Positions 55,421-62,634 of a stretch of DNA of 64,000 nucleotides are shown one piece after another. The stretch's first letter is position 1. Every line of letters begins with the position of its first letter. The notes under the pieces are model-generated. The model was not told the origin of the DNA, searched no databases, and saw nothing but the letters and a program-made list of their open reading frames with translations. This DNA is from Botrimarina colliarenosi (GTDB lineage: Bacteria > Planctomycetota > Planctomycetia > Pirellulales > Lacipirellulaceae). Position numbers and translations under genes: made by a program. Location: the NCBI RefSeq assembly GCF_007859955.1, contig NZ_SJPR01000002.1, forward strand, positions 668,353-732,352, written 5' to 3'.

Positions 55421-56047
55421 CTAGCGGAGACGCAGCACCTCGAGCACCTGCGACACCCCGGCGGTCACGAGGTCCTCCATCTTACGGATGCGGACGTTGA
55501 TCCCCTCTCGCGCCAGCAGCAGCGGGACGGCGATCGCCAGCCCACACGCCGTGGTGATCAGGGCGAACATGATGTCCTCGGCCATCTTGCCGGTGTCGAC
55601 CTTCGTGCCGGTGCTGAGGTTGGCGAACGCCCCCATCATGCCGATCACGGTGCCGAGCAGGCCGATCATCGGCGCGCTCTTGATGACGGTCGAGACCCAG
55701 CTGAGGCGGTAGTCGATGTCCGACATGACGTCGAGCTGGAACCGCTCGGCCAGTTGGCGCTCGACGCGATCGACGCCCTGCTCGCGGTTCATGATGGCGT
55801 ACAGCGCCAACTGCGGCATCGCGCGGCGGTCTTCGCCGCACAGCGAGATCGCCTCGTCGTACTTCTTGGCGGAGATCGGCTCGTCGATCGCTTCGACGAA
55901 GGCGTCGAGCTCTTCCTCGTCGCGGAAGCGAGTCGTCACGACCCGGCGCCACACCAGGATCAGATTGAACGCGCCCCAAATGGCGATCGCCGCGAGGCCG
56001 ACGTAGATCGCGTAGCCGACGATCTCAAAGAGAAAGGTGAATCGCAT
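55421..56047 (-). CDS. MotA/TolQ/ExbB-family proton channel
   Basis: The 208-residue channel protein has three membrane helices: about 7-30 (LFEIVGYAIYVGLAAIAIWGA), about 118-145 (VIKSAPMIGLLGTVIGMMGAF) and about 160-182 (MFALITTACGLAIAVPLLL). A cytoplasmic loop lies between the first two. The signature APMIGLLGTVIGMMGAF and the TTACGL-x-AVP helix are the usual ExbB/TolQ hallmarks. The proton path is shared with the two ExbD proteins. The gene starts 56 bases after the stop of the single-pass protein gene, in the middle of the operon. Confidence 0.95.
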   Translation of the reverse strand: MRFTFLFEIVGYAIYVGLAAIAIWGAFNLILVWRRVVTTRFRDEEELDAFVEAIDEPISAKKYDEAISLCGEDRRAMPQLALYAIMNREQGVDRVERQLAERFQLDVMSDIDYRLSWVSTVIKSAPMIGLLGTVIGMMGAFANLSTGTKVDTGKMAEDIMFALITTACGLAIAVPLLLAREGINVRIRKMEDLVTAGVSQVLEVLRLR

Positions 56048-56103
56048 GCGCGAGCCGAGGGAGCTATGGGAGGGTGGGGAGGGAGTCGCTTTGTGGTCGG
56101 TTA

Positions 56104-56973
56104 TCAGTAGAAGCGTTGCACAGCGACTTCGAAGTCGAACCCGGAGCCGTTCTTGACCACCTTAAAAACGGTCAACGCGATTCCGGAGGTCGCCTTGCCG
56201 CTGGCGGCCTGCTTCTCGAGCTGCAACAGCTTGTTCTGCAGTTCGGGGGAGCAAAATTGCAGGACAAGCTCGCCGCGATCGAGAATGCCCGCTTTTTCCG
56301 CCAGCTTGCGGTCCAACGGGTAAAGCGGTCCGCCGGAAGAATTAAAGTATAACCGCCGGTCGGCCGCCGGGTCGCCGGTCCGGACCGTTGGCTTCGGGGT
56401 GCTCAACTTGCTGGCGTAATAGACCTGATTGTCGCTGCCCAGCACCGCGATTTCGAGGCCGACCGCGTCGAACCACTGGGCGTACTGATCGACCGACTCG
56501 GGCTCGAAGCGGATCTCGCGGCGTGGCTCCCGGGCCCCGCCCGTGCCGTTGCCCGCGATGCCGGTCCCACGGGGGTCGCCGCGCGACGCGCCGGCGTTGT
56601 CCGCCGACTCGGCCGTCATATCTTCGGCCATCAGGACCGCGTCGCTGGTCGCCGCGATCGATAGCTGGTCGAGCAGCGACTCGAGATTCCGCTCGAGCAC
56701 CTCGGGGGCGTTCTCGACCCCCGGCATCATGTCGTTGGTGTCGCCCGTGTCGCCCGCCATGTTGTCGCCCGGGGGCGCGACCGGCGTGAAGGGGATCGCC
56801 GGCGGCGTCCGCTCCAAGCGGCTCGAGAAGTAAATGATGACAATCGCGAACGTCGCCATCCCGACCAGCAACAACAGCGCGATCAGCAGACTCGTCGTCC
56901 GGTCGTACGCGCTGACGCGGAGACCCGACGCGGCCCGTTCAGGACGCAGCGATTCAAGAGAGTTAGCGGCCAA
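56104..56973 (-). CDS. Single-pass membrane protein with TonB/TolA-like layout
   Basis: The 289-residue protein has a ~27-residue cytoplasmic start, one membrane helix (SLLIALLLLVGMATFAIVIIYF) and a Pro/Ala/Gly-rich linker (residues ~55-150). A ~130-residue periplasmic C-terminal domain follows (IRFEPESVDQYAQWFDAVGL, QVYYASKLSTPKPTVR, IALTVFKVVKNGSGF). This order matches TonB/TolA, the transducer that ExbB/ExbD or TolQ/TolR normally drive, but I see no TonB motif. Its start overlaps the preceding gene by 11 bases. It precedes the channel gene and could be the force-transmitting arm, which is inference. Confidence 0.7.
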   Translation of the reverse strand: MAANSLESLRPERAASGLRVSAYDRTTSLLIALLLLVGMATFAIVIIYFSSRLERTPPAIPFTPVAPPGDNMAGDTGDTNDMMPGVENAPEVLERNLESLLDQLSIAATSDAVLMAEDMTAESADNAGASRGDPRGTGIAGNGTGGAREPRREIRFEPESVDQYAQWFDAVGLEIAVLGSDNQVYYASKLSTPKPTVRTGDPAADRRLYFNSSGGPLYPLDRKLAEKAGILDRGELVLQFCSPELQNKLLQLEKQAASGKATSGIALTVFKVVKNGSGFDFEVAVQRFY

Positions 56974-58618
56974 GGTCGATCACCGCCTCCGGCCGCAGGG
57001 TCAGGTACCAGCGTTTCCACTGCTCGAGTTCGGCGTACCGCTGGTCGTCGTTGAAATCGTCGGGCATGCCAAAGCCTCGCGGCCGCCGGGCGATGGCGCG
57101 GAGACCGTCGCGGGCCGCGAGGGCCACACGCGGGTCGGGGTCGGTAAGGCCGTAGAGCAACGCGGGGAACAGATCGAGGTCGCCCAAGTGGCCCAGGGCC
57201 CGCGCCGCAACGAGTCGCTGGCCCGGTTCGCCCGTGTGCAGCACCTGGGTGAGTCGCTCGGTGTCGGCCGCACTGAGGTCGCCGACGACCAGCGAAGCCG
57301 GATCGGAAGCCAAGGCGTCGAGCCGGTCCGATTCGCCCTTCTCCATCATCGAGAGAAACTCGCCGACACCGACCGGGTCCATCTCAACGACGACTTGGCC
57401 CCGTTTGAGCTTCGCCGCCGCGAGGTTCTTCGGCAGCCCCCGGCCGCTCACCAGGGCGCCCTCACCGATGCCGGCCCGCAGGCTTTTTTGCGTCGCCCGC
57501 ATGAGGAAGAGCACCGCAAACGCCGTGTCGGCCGGGGTCCCGCAGCCCTGTTGCCAAACGCCGGGCGATTGCTGTGATTTCTCGATGTAGTCGACCCCCT
57601 GCTCGTACCACTTCGGCTCGAGATTGGTGTCTCCCGTCCGGGCTTCACGGAACGAGTGGTAACGCTCGAGCGCGTAGAGGTAGTAGTAAGGATAGCGGCC
57701 CGTGGCTTCGATATCGGCCTCGTCCATCCACTCTTCGCCCTCTTTGATCGCCGCCTGGACCCGGTCCCAGTCGACGCCACGCGGGCTGAGATTCTTCGCC
57801 GCGCTGGTCCGATCGCTCGCCAGTTGCACCGAGGGGGGGAGTTCGACGCCGCCGGGGCCCTGCCCGCCGGCCGCGGCCATCGAGCCGATGTTGAGAACGC
57901 CGTGCAGGTCGGCGCCGATCATCAGGCTCGCCAGCGCCGCCGCGGTCAGTGTCGGCGTGACCCCGGCCTGCTGGATCAGCTGCGAGCCGTTGGCGACGTT
58001 CCCTTTATAGCCCCAGCCCCCTTCGGGCGATTGCGTCCGGCTGAGCCAGTCGATCAGCCCCTTCGCCTCGGTTGACTCGATCGACAGGCCCACCTTGTGG
58101 GCCTGCCACATCGCCAGCGCGACGTACTGGGTCTGCGACGTGTCGCCCAAGTTTTCCCCGGTGTAACCCCACCCGCCGTGCGGCATTTGCCGGCGGGTCA
58201 GCATCCCGAGGTACTGCTGGATGAGCGCCCGTTCACGCTGCGGGGCCACTTCCGTCAGGAAGATCACCGCCAGCCCTTGGCTGTAGGTGGTGTCGTCGCG
58301 GGCGACGTCACCCGCTTCGCTGCGGCACGCCTCGATCGCTTCGCGGATACGAGGGCTCTTGGTGTGGCCCGCCTTGTACAGGGCGAGACCCACCAGGCAC
58401 TTCGCCCCCAGACGCCGCTCGTAATCGCCCCCCTCGTACGCCATCTTCTCGAGCGACGCCACACCGGCGTCGACGAGTTCCCGCACCCGAGCGCTCGTCG
58501 GCAGCAGCGCGTGCGATTCGCCCCCTGCGAGGCAGCAGGCGAGAACCGCCAGCAACGCGAGCCGCCATGGCGTCGCTTTACTAGGGCGCAAGGGGCGGGT
58601 GGGGCGGAGAGGTGGCAC
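56963..58618 (-). CDS. Exported terpenoid-cyclase/prenyltransferase-repeat protein, first gene of the envelope operon
   Basis: The 551-residue product has a signal peptide (WRLALLAVLACCLAGGESHA). Alpha-alpha barrel repeats like those of squalene cyclases follow: ARVRELVDAGVASLEKMAY, TQYVALAMWQAHKVG, WLSRTQSPEGGWGYKGN, GADLHGVLNIG, DYIEKSQQSPGVWQQGC. The QSPxGGWGY type is the repeat core. The C-terminal ~130 residues contain HEAT-like repeats (PGQRLVAARALGHLGD, DPDPRVALAARDGLRA). No DCTAE-type catalytic motif of true cyclases is visible, so it is probably a scaffold. It is the first gene of the operon and overlaps the next by 11 bases. Confidence 0.82.
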   Translation of the reverse strand: MPPLRPTRPLRPSKATPWRLALLAVLACCLAGGESHALLPTSARVRELVDAGVASLEKMAYEGGDYERRLGAKCLVGLALYKAGHTKSPRIREAIEACRSEAGDVARDDTTYSQGLAVIFLTEVAPQRERALIQQYLGMLTRRQMPHGGWGYTGENLGDTSQTQYVALAMWQAHKVGLSIESTEAKGLIDWLSRTQSPEGGWGYKGNVANGSQLIQQAGVTPTLTAAALASLMIGADLHGVLNIGSMAAAGGQGPGGVELPPSVQLASDRTSAAKNLSPRGVDWDRVQAAIKEGEEWMDEADIEATGRYPYYYLYALERYHSFREARTGDTNLEPKWYEQGVDYIEKSQQSPGVWQQGCGTPADTAFAVLFLMRATQKSLRAGIGEGALVSGRGLPKNLAAAKLKRGQVVVEMDPVGVGEFLSMMEKGESDRLDALASDPASLVVGDLSAADTERLTQVLHTGEPGQRLVAARALGHLGDLDLFPALLYGLTDPDPRVALAARDGLRAIARRPRGFGMPDDFNDDQRYAELEQWKRWYLTLRPEAVIDLGR

Positions 58619-58952
58619 AGCGAAGTCAGTAGGATCGATCGAGAGACGCCCCGAATCTTACGCGGCAGTGCGGACGGGGGCACGCGGCAGTGCTGACGGG
58701 GGATCGACGCGGATGGGGATCGACGTAAATCGTTTACTCGATGCTACTTCCGGACAGACCATCCCGTCAACCAGTTGGGCCCGGCCCGTCAACCAGCTGG
58801 CCCGGTTAACCCCGAGGGCCCCCCGTTTGACAGCGGGCCACCGCGCCCTAGAATGCGGAGCTTCGCTGAAGAACTCACGTCCTGGGCGTCTCGCGCCGAA
58901 GAGAGTTCTCTACCAGCGGGGTCTCCGTCACGCCTCCGGGCCACGGGGAACC
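58619..58952. promoter_or_regulatory. Repeat-rich upstream region of the envelope operon
   Basis: This 334-base gap separates the operon's first gene from the tRNA. Two pairs of tandem repeats stand out: an imperfect 21-mer (58660-58680 and 58682-58702, starting ACGCGGCAGTGC, one mismatch) and a ~22-mer (58763-58784 and 58785-58805, starting CCCGTCAACCAG). No strong promoter is obvious by eye, but the operon's promoter must lie here or just upstream. Confidence 0.55.
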
Positions 58953-59026
58953 GGGTGCATAGCTCAGTTGGTTAGAGCGCAGCCCTGATAAGGCTGAGGT
59001 CCCAAGTTCGAGTCTTGGTGCACCCA
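58953..59026 (+). tRNA. tRNA-Ile (anticodon GAT)
   Basis: The 74-base gene folds as a full cloverleaf: acceptor GGGTGCA/TGCACCC, D stem GCTC/GAGC, anticodon stem CAGCC/GGCTG with loop CTGATAA (anticodon GAT) and T arm CCAAG-TTCGAGT-CTTGG. The discriminator is A, and no CCA is encoded. It reads ATC/ATT codons. It stands alone, not next to an rRNA operon, which is less common for this tRNA-Ile but seen in planctomycetes. Confidence 0.96.
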
Positions 59027-59133
59027 CTTTGTACTTCTTCGGAGCGGACGCCCCGCCAAGAAGGGCCCTCGGCGGGATCAAATCCACCGCCATCCGCGTC
59101 TCTGATCATCGCGTCGGGGCGGCTCCGCCCGGG

Positions 59134-59190
59134 CAGCGCGTAGGGCCGGACAGCGCGTAGGACAGCGTGTAGGCAAGCCCCTCGGGGCCC
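59134..59190. repeat. Triple CAGCGCGTAGG repeat and GC hairpin after the tRNA
   Basis: CAGCGCGTAGG occurs at 59134-59144 and 59151-59161, and as CAGCGTGTAGG at 59163-59173. A CCCCTCGGGG hairpin follows near 59179-59188. This lies between the tRNA and the metallophosphoesterase gene's stop and might act as a terminator for both. Confidence 0.4.
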
Positions 59191-59213
59191 TAAAACAGGA
59201 TGCCGCCGCCGAG

Positions 59214-61142
59214 TTACTTCGCCAACCGGCTCGTCATCGGCTGGACTTCCGCTCGCGAGCGGCGGCGACGCATTAGCAGGCTCGCACCGACCGCGACGAT
59301 CGCCGTGCCGCTCGGCTCGGGCGTGGCCGACACCGATCCATTGCGAACGGCGCCGTAGTGGTCACGCCAGACGGCAAGGTCGTCGTCATCGATGAATCCG
59401 TCGCCGTTGCCGTCGGCGCGCGACCACGCCTCGACCGGCTCGCCGCGCAATTCTCGCCAGACGGTGTAGTCGGCCGCGTCGACGGCGCCATCGTCGTTGT
59501 AATCGCCCGGCAGTAGCGGCGAGATCGTGAACTCGAACGCGTTGGCCGCGTCGGTCTTCTGCAGGTCATGGAAGGGCGAGTACGTCCGTATCCGTACCGT
59601 GCGGCCGTCGTCCAGAAACTCGAGGACCCGCAGCCAGCCGTTGCCGCCGTAGGTCTCGAACTGCGTGTTGAAGAGCATCTGATGAACCGTCTGACCCTGC
59701 TCTCCGGTGCTCGCCAGATAGCCGGTCCCGTCGCCCCCGATGTGGCCGCTGAGAACCATCTCGAAAGGTTGGTTCGGACTAACGAGTTCTTGCCACAACT
59801 CCTCGCCGTCGTTGGTGTCCCCGGCGGTGGGATAGCTGTGGGGATTCCCCCCCTGGTTGTTGGTGGGATCGGCGTCTTGGTTGCGCCGCCAATCGAGACG
59901 CGTCTCGTCGTGGTCCATGTAGGCGTGTGTCATCAAGATCGCCGTGTGGTCGGCGTACTTGGCCGTACGCAGCGCACGGCCCGCCCAATCGACGACTTGC
60001 TGACGCGGCCCCCACTCGGTGGTGACCAGCAACATCTCTCGGCCGTCGGGCGCCGCGAACTCGTAGATCGCGTTGTCGAGTTCACCCGGCGTCATCACCG
60101 ACCGCAGCGCCCCGCCTTGAGCGGGGTCCACCAGCGGATTGTCTGTTTGCTTGAAGTAGTCATTGAACTGCGTCGAGCGGTCTTGGGCGTTTGTCGAACC
60201 GTAGTCGTGGTTGCCGGGGGCCATCGCGTAAGGCACGACGCCATCGAGCAGGATCATCGCCTCCTTGGCGTTGCGCCACTGCTCGTCGCCCGATTGGTCG
60301 CCACTGGTGGGGTTCACCTGCGAGTTCTGGTTGACGATGTCTCCCTCTTGGAGGACGAACTGGATGTTGAAGTCGCTCTTGTGATCGACCACCCATTGCG
60401 CCATCTGCGAAAAGATCGGCCGGTCGCCCGAGCTCTTCGAGTAGTTCTGGGTGTCCGGAAACACGACCATCGACCAGGCCGCGTCTGGAGAGGGCGTGAA
60501 CGCCGCTTGCGCCTCGACGGCGACATATCCCGGCGAGGCCCGATCCAACGAACCATCGGCGCCGTAACGGTACTGCGCGCCATAGACGCCGGCCATCGAC
60601 GGCTTCCAGCTCAACCCCGAGTCATTGGCCAACGCGGAAAGCTCGTTTGGCAGGAGCATGACGCTGCTCCCATCGGGGCTGTCGGTGGGCCACGGCGGGT
60701 CGTCGTCGAAATTCACCAAATCAACCAGCCGACCGGCGCTGTTTCTTAAACCGAGGGTCTCATTGGTGGGCGACGGCGAGTTGGCGAGCGACGGGAAACC
60801 GGTCACCTCATAGCGACGAACGTTGGCGCCGGACCGGTTCCATTGCGCATCGAACGTCGCCGCGTCTGGGGTGAGAATGATCGCCTCCCCCGGGGCCAAC
60901 CGGACGCCGGCAGGCAAAGGAGCCGCCGCCTGGGCGTCTTGCACGTCCTCGATCCGCCAACCGGAGAGATCGACTTCGTCGAGGCCCGCGTTGTAAAGCT
61001 CCACCCACTCCTTAAGGGCGCCGACCGTGTCGTCGCTCCCGTCGGGGTTGTACATGATCTCCGAAAAAACCACTTCGGCGGGCGCCACGGCCGACACGGC
61101 CGCGATCGCGCAAGCCGCCGCGTAGCGCATCCATCCTCGCAT
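59214..61142 (-). CDS. Secreted lamin-tail metallophosphoesterase with dockerin-like and PEP-CTERM tail
   Basis: The 642-residue protein has a signal peptide and a lamin-tail (LTD) domain at about 23-135 (VVFSEIMYNPDGSDD, EWVELYNAGLDEVDLSGW). A calcineurin-like phosphoesterase follows at about 215-520: VVFPDTQNYS, LQEGDIVNQ, MAPGNHDYGS, MTHAYMDHD and MVLSGHIGGDG carry the metal ligands. Two dockerin-like loops come next ([18 protein letters not shown] and DGNGDGFIDDDDLAVWRD), then a PEP-CTERM tail (TPEPSGTAIVAVGASLLMRRRR). It may hydrolyse phosphoesters or nucleic acids outside the cytoplasm. It follows the lipoprotein gene by 29 bases. Confidence 0.85.
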   Translation of the reverse strand: MRGWMRYAAACAIAAVSAVAPAEVVFSEIMYNPDGSDDTVGALKEWVELYNAGLDEVDLSGWRIEDVQDAQAAAPLPAGVRLAPGEAIILTPDAATFDAQWNRSGANVRRYEVTGFPSLANSPSPTNETLGLRNSAGRLVDLVNFDDDPPWPTDSPDGSSVMLLPNELSALANDSGLSWKPSMAGVYGAQYRYGADGSLDRASPGYVAVEAQAAFTPSPDAAWSMVVFPDTQNYSKSSGDRPIFSQMAQWVVDHKSDFNIQFVLQEGDIVNQNSQVNPTSGDQSGDEQWRNAKEAMILLDGVVPYAMAPGNHDYGSTNAQDRSTQFNDYFKQTDNPLVDPAQGGALRSVMTPGELDNAIYEFAAPDGREMLLVTTEWGPRQQVVDWAGRALRTAKYADHTAILMTHAYMDHDETRLDWRRNQDADPTNNQGGNPHSYPTAGDTNDGEELWQELVSPNQPFEMVLSGHIGGDGTGYLASTGEQGQTVHQMLFNTQFETYGGNGWLRVLEFLDDGRTVRIRTYSPFHDLQKTDAANAFEFTISPLLPGDYNDDGAVDAADYTVWRELRGEPVEAWSRADGNGDGFIDDDDLAVWRDHYGAVRNGSVSATPEPSGTAIVAVGASLLMRRRRSRAEVQPMTSRLAK

Positions 61143-61171
61143 CGAAGTTCGTTCCTTTAGAAGGGGACAGC

Positions 61172-61612
61172 CTACCGATTCAACTCGATATCGGGCAGTT
61201 CGTTCGTGCGTGGTTCGATCTGAACGCGCAATCCCGACTTGTCGGGCTCCGAGTACTTGCCTTTGAGTTCGTCTACCGAGTTGAACGCCTCGGGATCGAC
61301 CCCTTCGGGCAGCTTGCTCATGCGGATCGCGATGACGGAATAGCCGTCCGCTGGAGCGCCGTCCCCTCCCGTGTAGGTCGAGACCTCGAAGCGTCCCTCC
61401 GCATCGGACACCGCGCGAGGTGTCGGCACGAGCAGGTCGGACTCCGGCGGGTTATCGGGGACAAAGATCAACTCCACTCCCGACGCGGGGCGTCCGTTCA
61501 GCAAGACTTTTCCCGAGGCGGGATAGGCGGTTGGCTGCTTCGCACCGCACCCAAGCGTGGAGGCCAACGAGAGCAGAAACAGAACGGGGTAAAAACTAGA
61601 GTTCCGTAGCAA
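61172..61612 (-). CDS. Small lipoprotein paired with DUF1559 protein
   Basis: The 146-residue product starts at TTG 61612 ([22 protein letters not shown]). A lipobox STLGC places Cys at about residue 22. The start is supported by GAGGAAG about five bases upstream, lying inside the end of the DUF1559 gene, which it overlaps by 17 bases. The mature part is a carboxypeptidase-regulatory-like beta-sandwich ([37 protein letters not shown]). Such small lipoproteins accompany DUF1559 genes in planctomycetes. A joint surface function is likely but unknown. Confidence 0.82.
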   Translation of the reverse strand: MLRNSSFYPVLFLLSLASTLGCGAKQPTAYPASGKVLLNGRPASGVELIFVPDNPPESDLLVPTPRAVSDAEGRFEVSTYTGGDGAPADGYSVIAIRMSKLPEGVDPEAFNSVDELKGKYSEPDKSGLRVQIEPRTNELPDIELNR

Positions 61613-62558
61613 GGTCTTCCTCAGCGTAGGTAAAGAGCGACGCAAAGATTTCTGGCGACAGCGAGTCTTGGAGCTCTCGGACCGAACCATCCCCGAAGGA
61701 GTAGTTCGCGGCGTTGATGTGAAAGCTAAAGATCTCATTGTTGTTGAAACAATTCTGAATCAAGTTAGGACACGATCCGTACTGAGTCACCCAGGCGGCA
61801 TTCGGCGCGTGACCGACATCAAACCACGCCGCGGGGTCTGGCCAACTCGCTCCGGTGGCGTCGTCTCCGACCTCGACGCCGCTCTTGTAGTACTGCAGCG
61901 GGCGGCCGGCGTCCTCGACCCACATGATGGTGTTGCTCAGTCCATCGACGACCTCACGGAGCCGACGCTTCTTGAGCCGGCCGCCTTGGTACACACTGCC
62001 GAGCAGGGAGTACCAGTTTTCCCGAGCGCGCAGTCGCCGAGTCCGCATCAGAACCTGCATGGCGCTCACGCTGTTCGTCTGCCATTTCTGGGCTACCGAG
62101 TAGTCGCTCGGGTTCTCGATGGTGTGCGTCGGCGTCATCGGACAAACGAGCGTCTCGATCCGCGTCTGACCGATATCGAAGTTGTAGACCCCGCCCTCGG
62201 CGCCACCGGAGCCGGTCCGGTCGCGGGGATCAAATCGGTCGTTCCAGTCCTTGCTAAAGTCGTAGGCGTCCGCCAACGCGTTCTCTTCAATGAAGGGAAG
62301 AAGAAACGCCATGATGCTGTGGCTTTTTTCGTCCCCGGTTGTGTAGGCGGGGGGCAGTTCGCCGTGAGTCGCTTCGTAGTTGAGCGTCGCCAACGCAACT
62401 TGCTTCATCTGCGAAGCACATTGCGTGCGCCGCGCCGCTGCACGGGCGGCCTGGACCGCCGGCAACAAGAGGGCCACCAAGATCCCGATAATTGCAATGA
62501 CGACGAGCAATTCCACCAGCGTGAAACCGGCTCTGACGATCCGCTGTCTGGTCATCAT
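61596..62558 (-). CDS. DUF1559 protein with type IV prepilin-like N-terminus
   Basis: The 320-residue protein begins [20 protein letters not shown], a prepilin-like cleavage and methylation motif (G/FTLVE) with a hydrophobic helix to about residue 35. [20 protein letters not shown] is the typical DUF1559 continuation. The C-terminal half has [23 protein letters not shown] lies about seven bases before the ATG at 62558. DUF1559 proteins are highly multiplied in planctomycetes and resemble pseudopilins, though their role is unknown. It is 76 bases after the truncated PEP-CTERM gene and overlaps the lipoprotein gene. Confidence 0.92.
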   Translation of the reverse strand: MMTRQRIVRAGFTLVELLVVIAIIGILVALLLPAVQAARAAARRTQCASQMKQVALATLNYEATHGELPPAYTTGDEKSHSIMAFLLPFIEENALADAYDFSKDWNDRFDPRDRTGSGGAEGGVYNFDIGQTRIETLVCPMTPTHTIENPSDYSVAQKWQTNSVSAMQVLMRTRRLRARENWYSLLGSVYQGGRLKKRRLREVVDGLSNTIMWVEDAGRPLQYYKSGVEVGDDATGASWPDPAAWFDVGHAPNAAWVTQYGSCPNLIQNCFNNNEIFSFHINAANYSFGDGSVRELQDSLSPEIFASLFTYAEEDLATEL

Positions 62559-62634
62559 CGACTCTCCTATTCTCAAGTAATAAAACCAGCCCGGGCGGCC
62601 GTCGCCCGGGCTGGAGAGACCCACCCCGCAGGTC

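Noticed and set aside
56963..58618. Call as a true squalene/hopene cyclase.
   Set aside because: No DxDD or DCTAE-like catalytic motif is visible, the repeat region is short, and a signal peptide suggests export.
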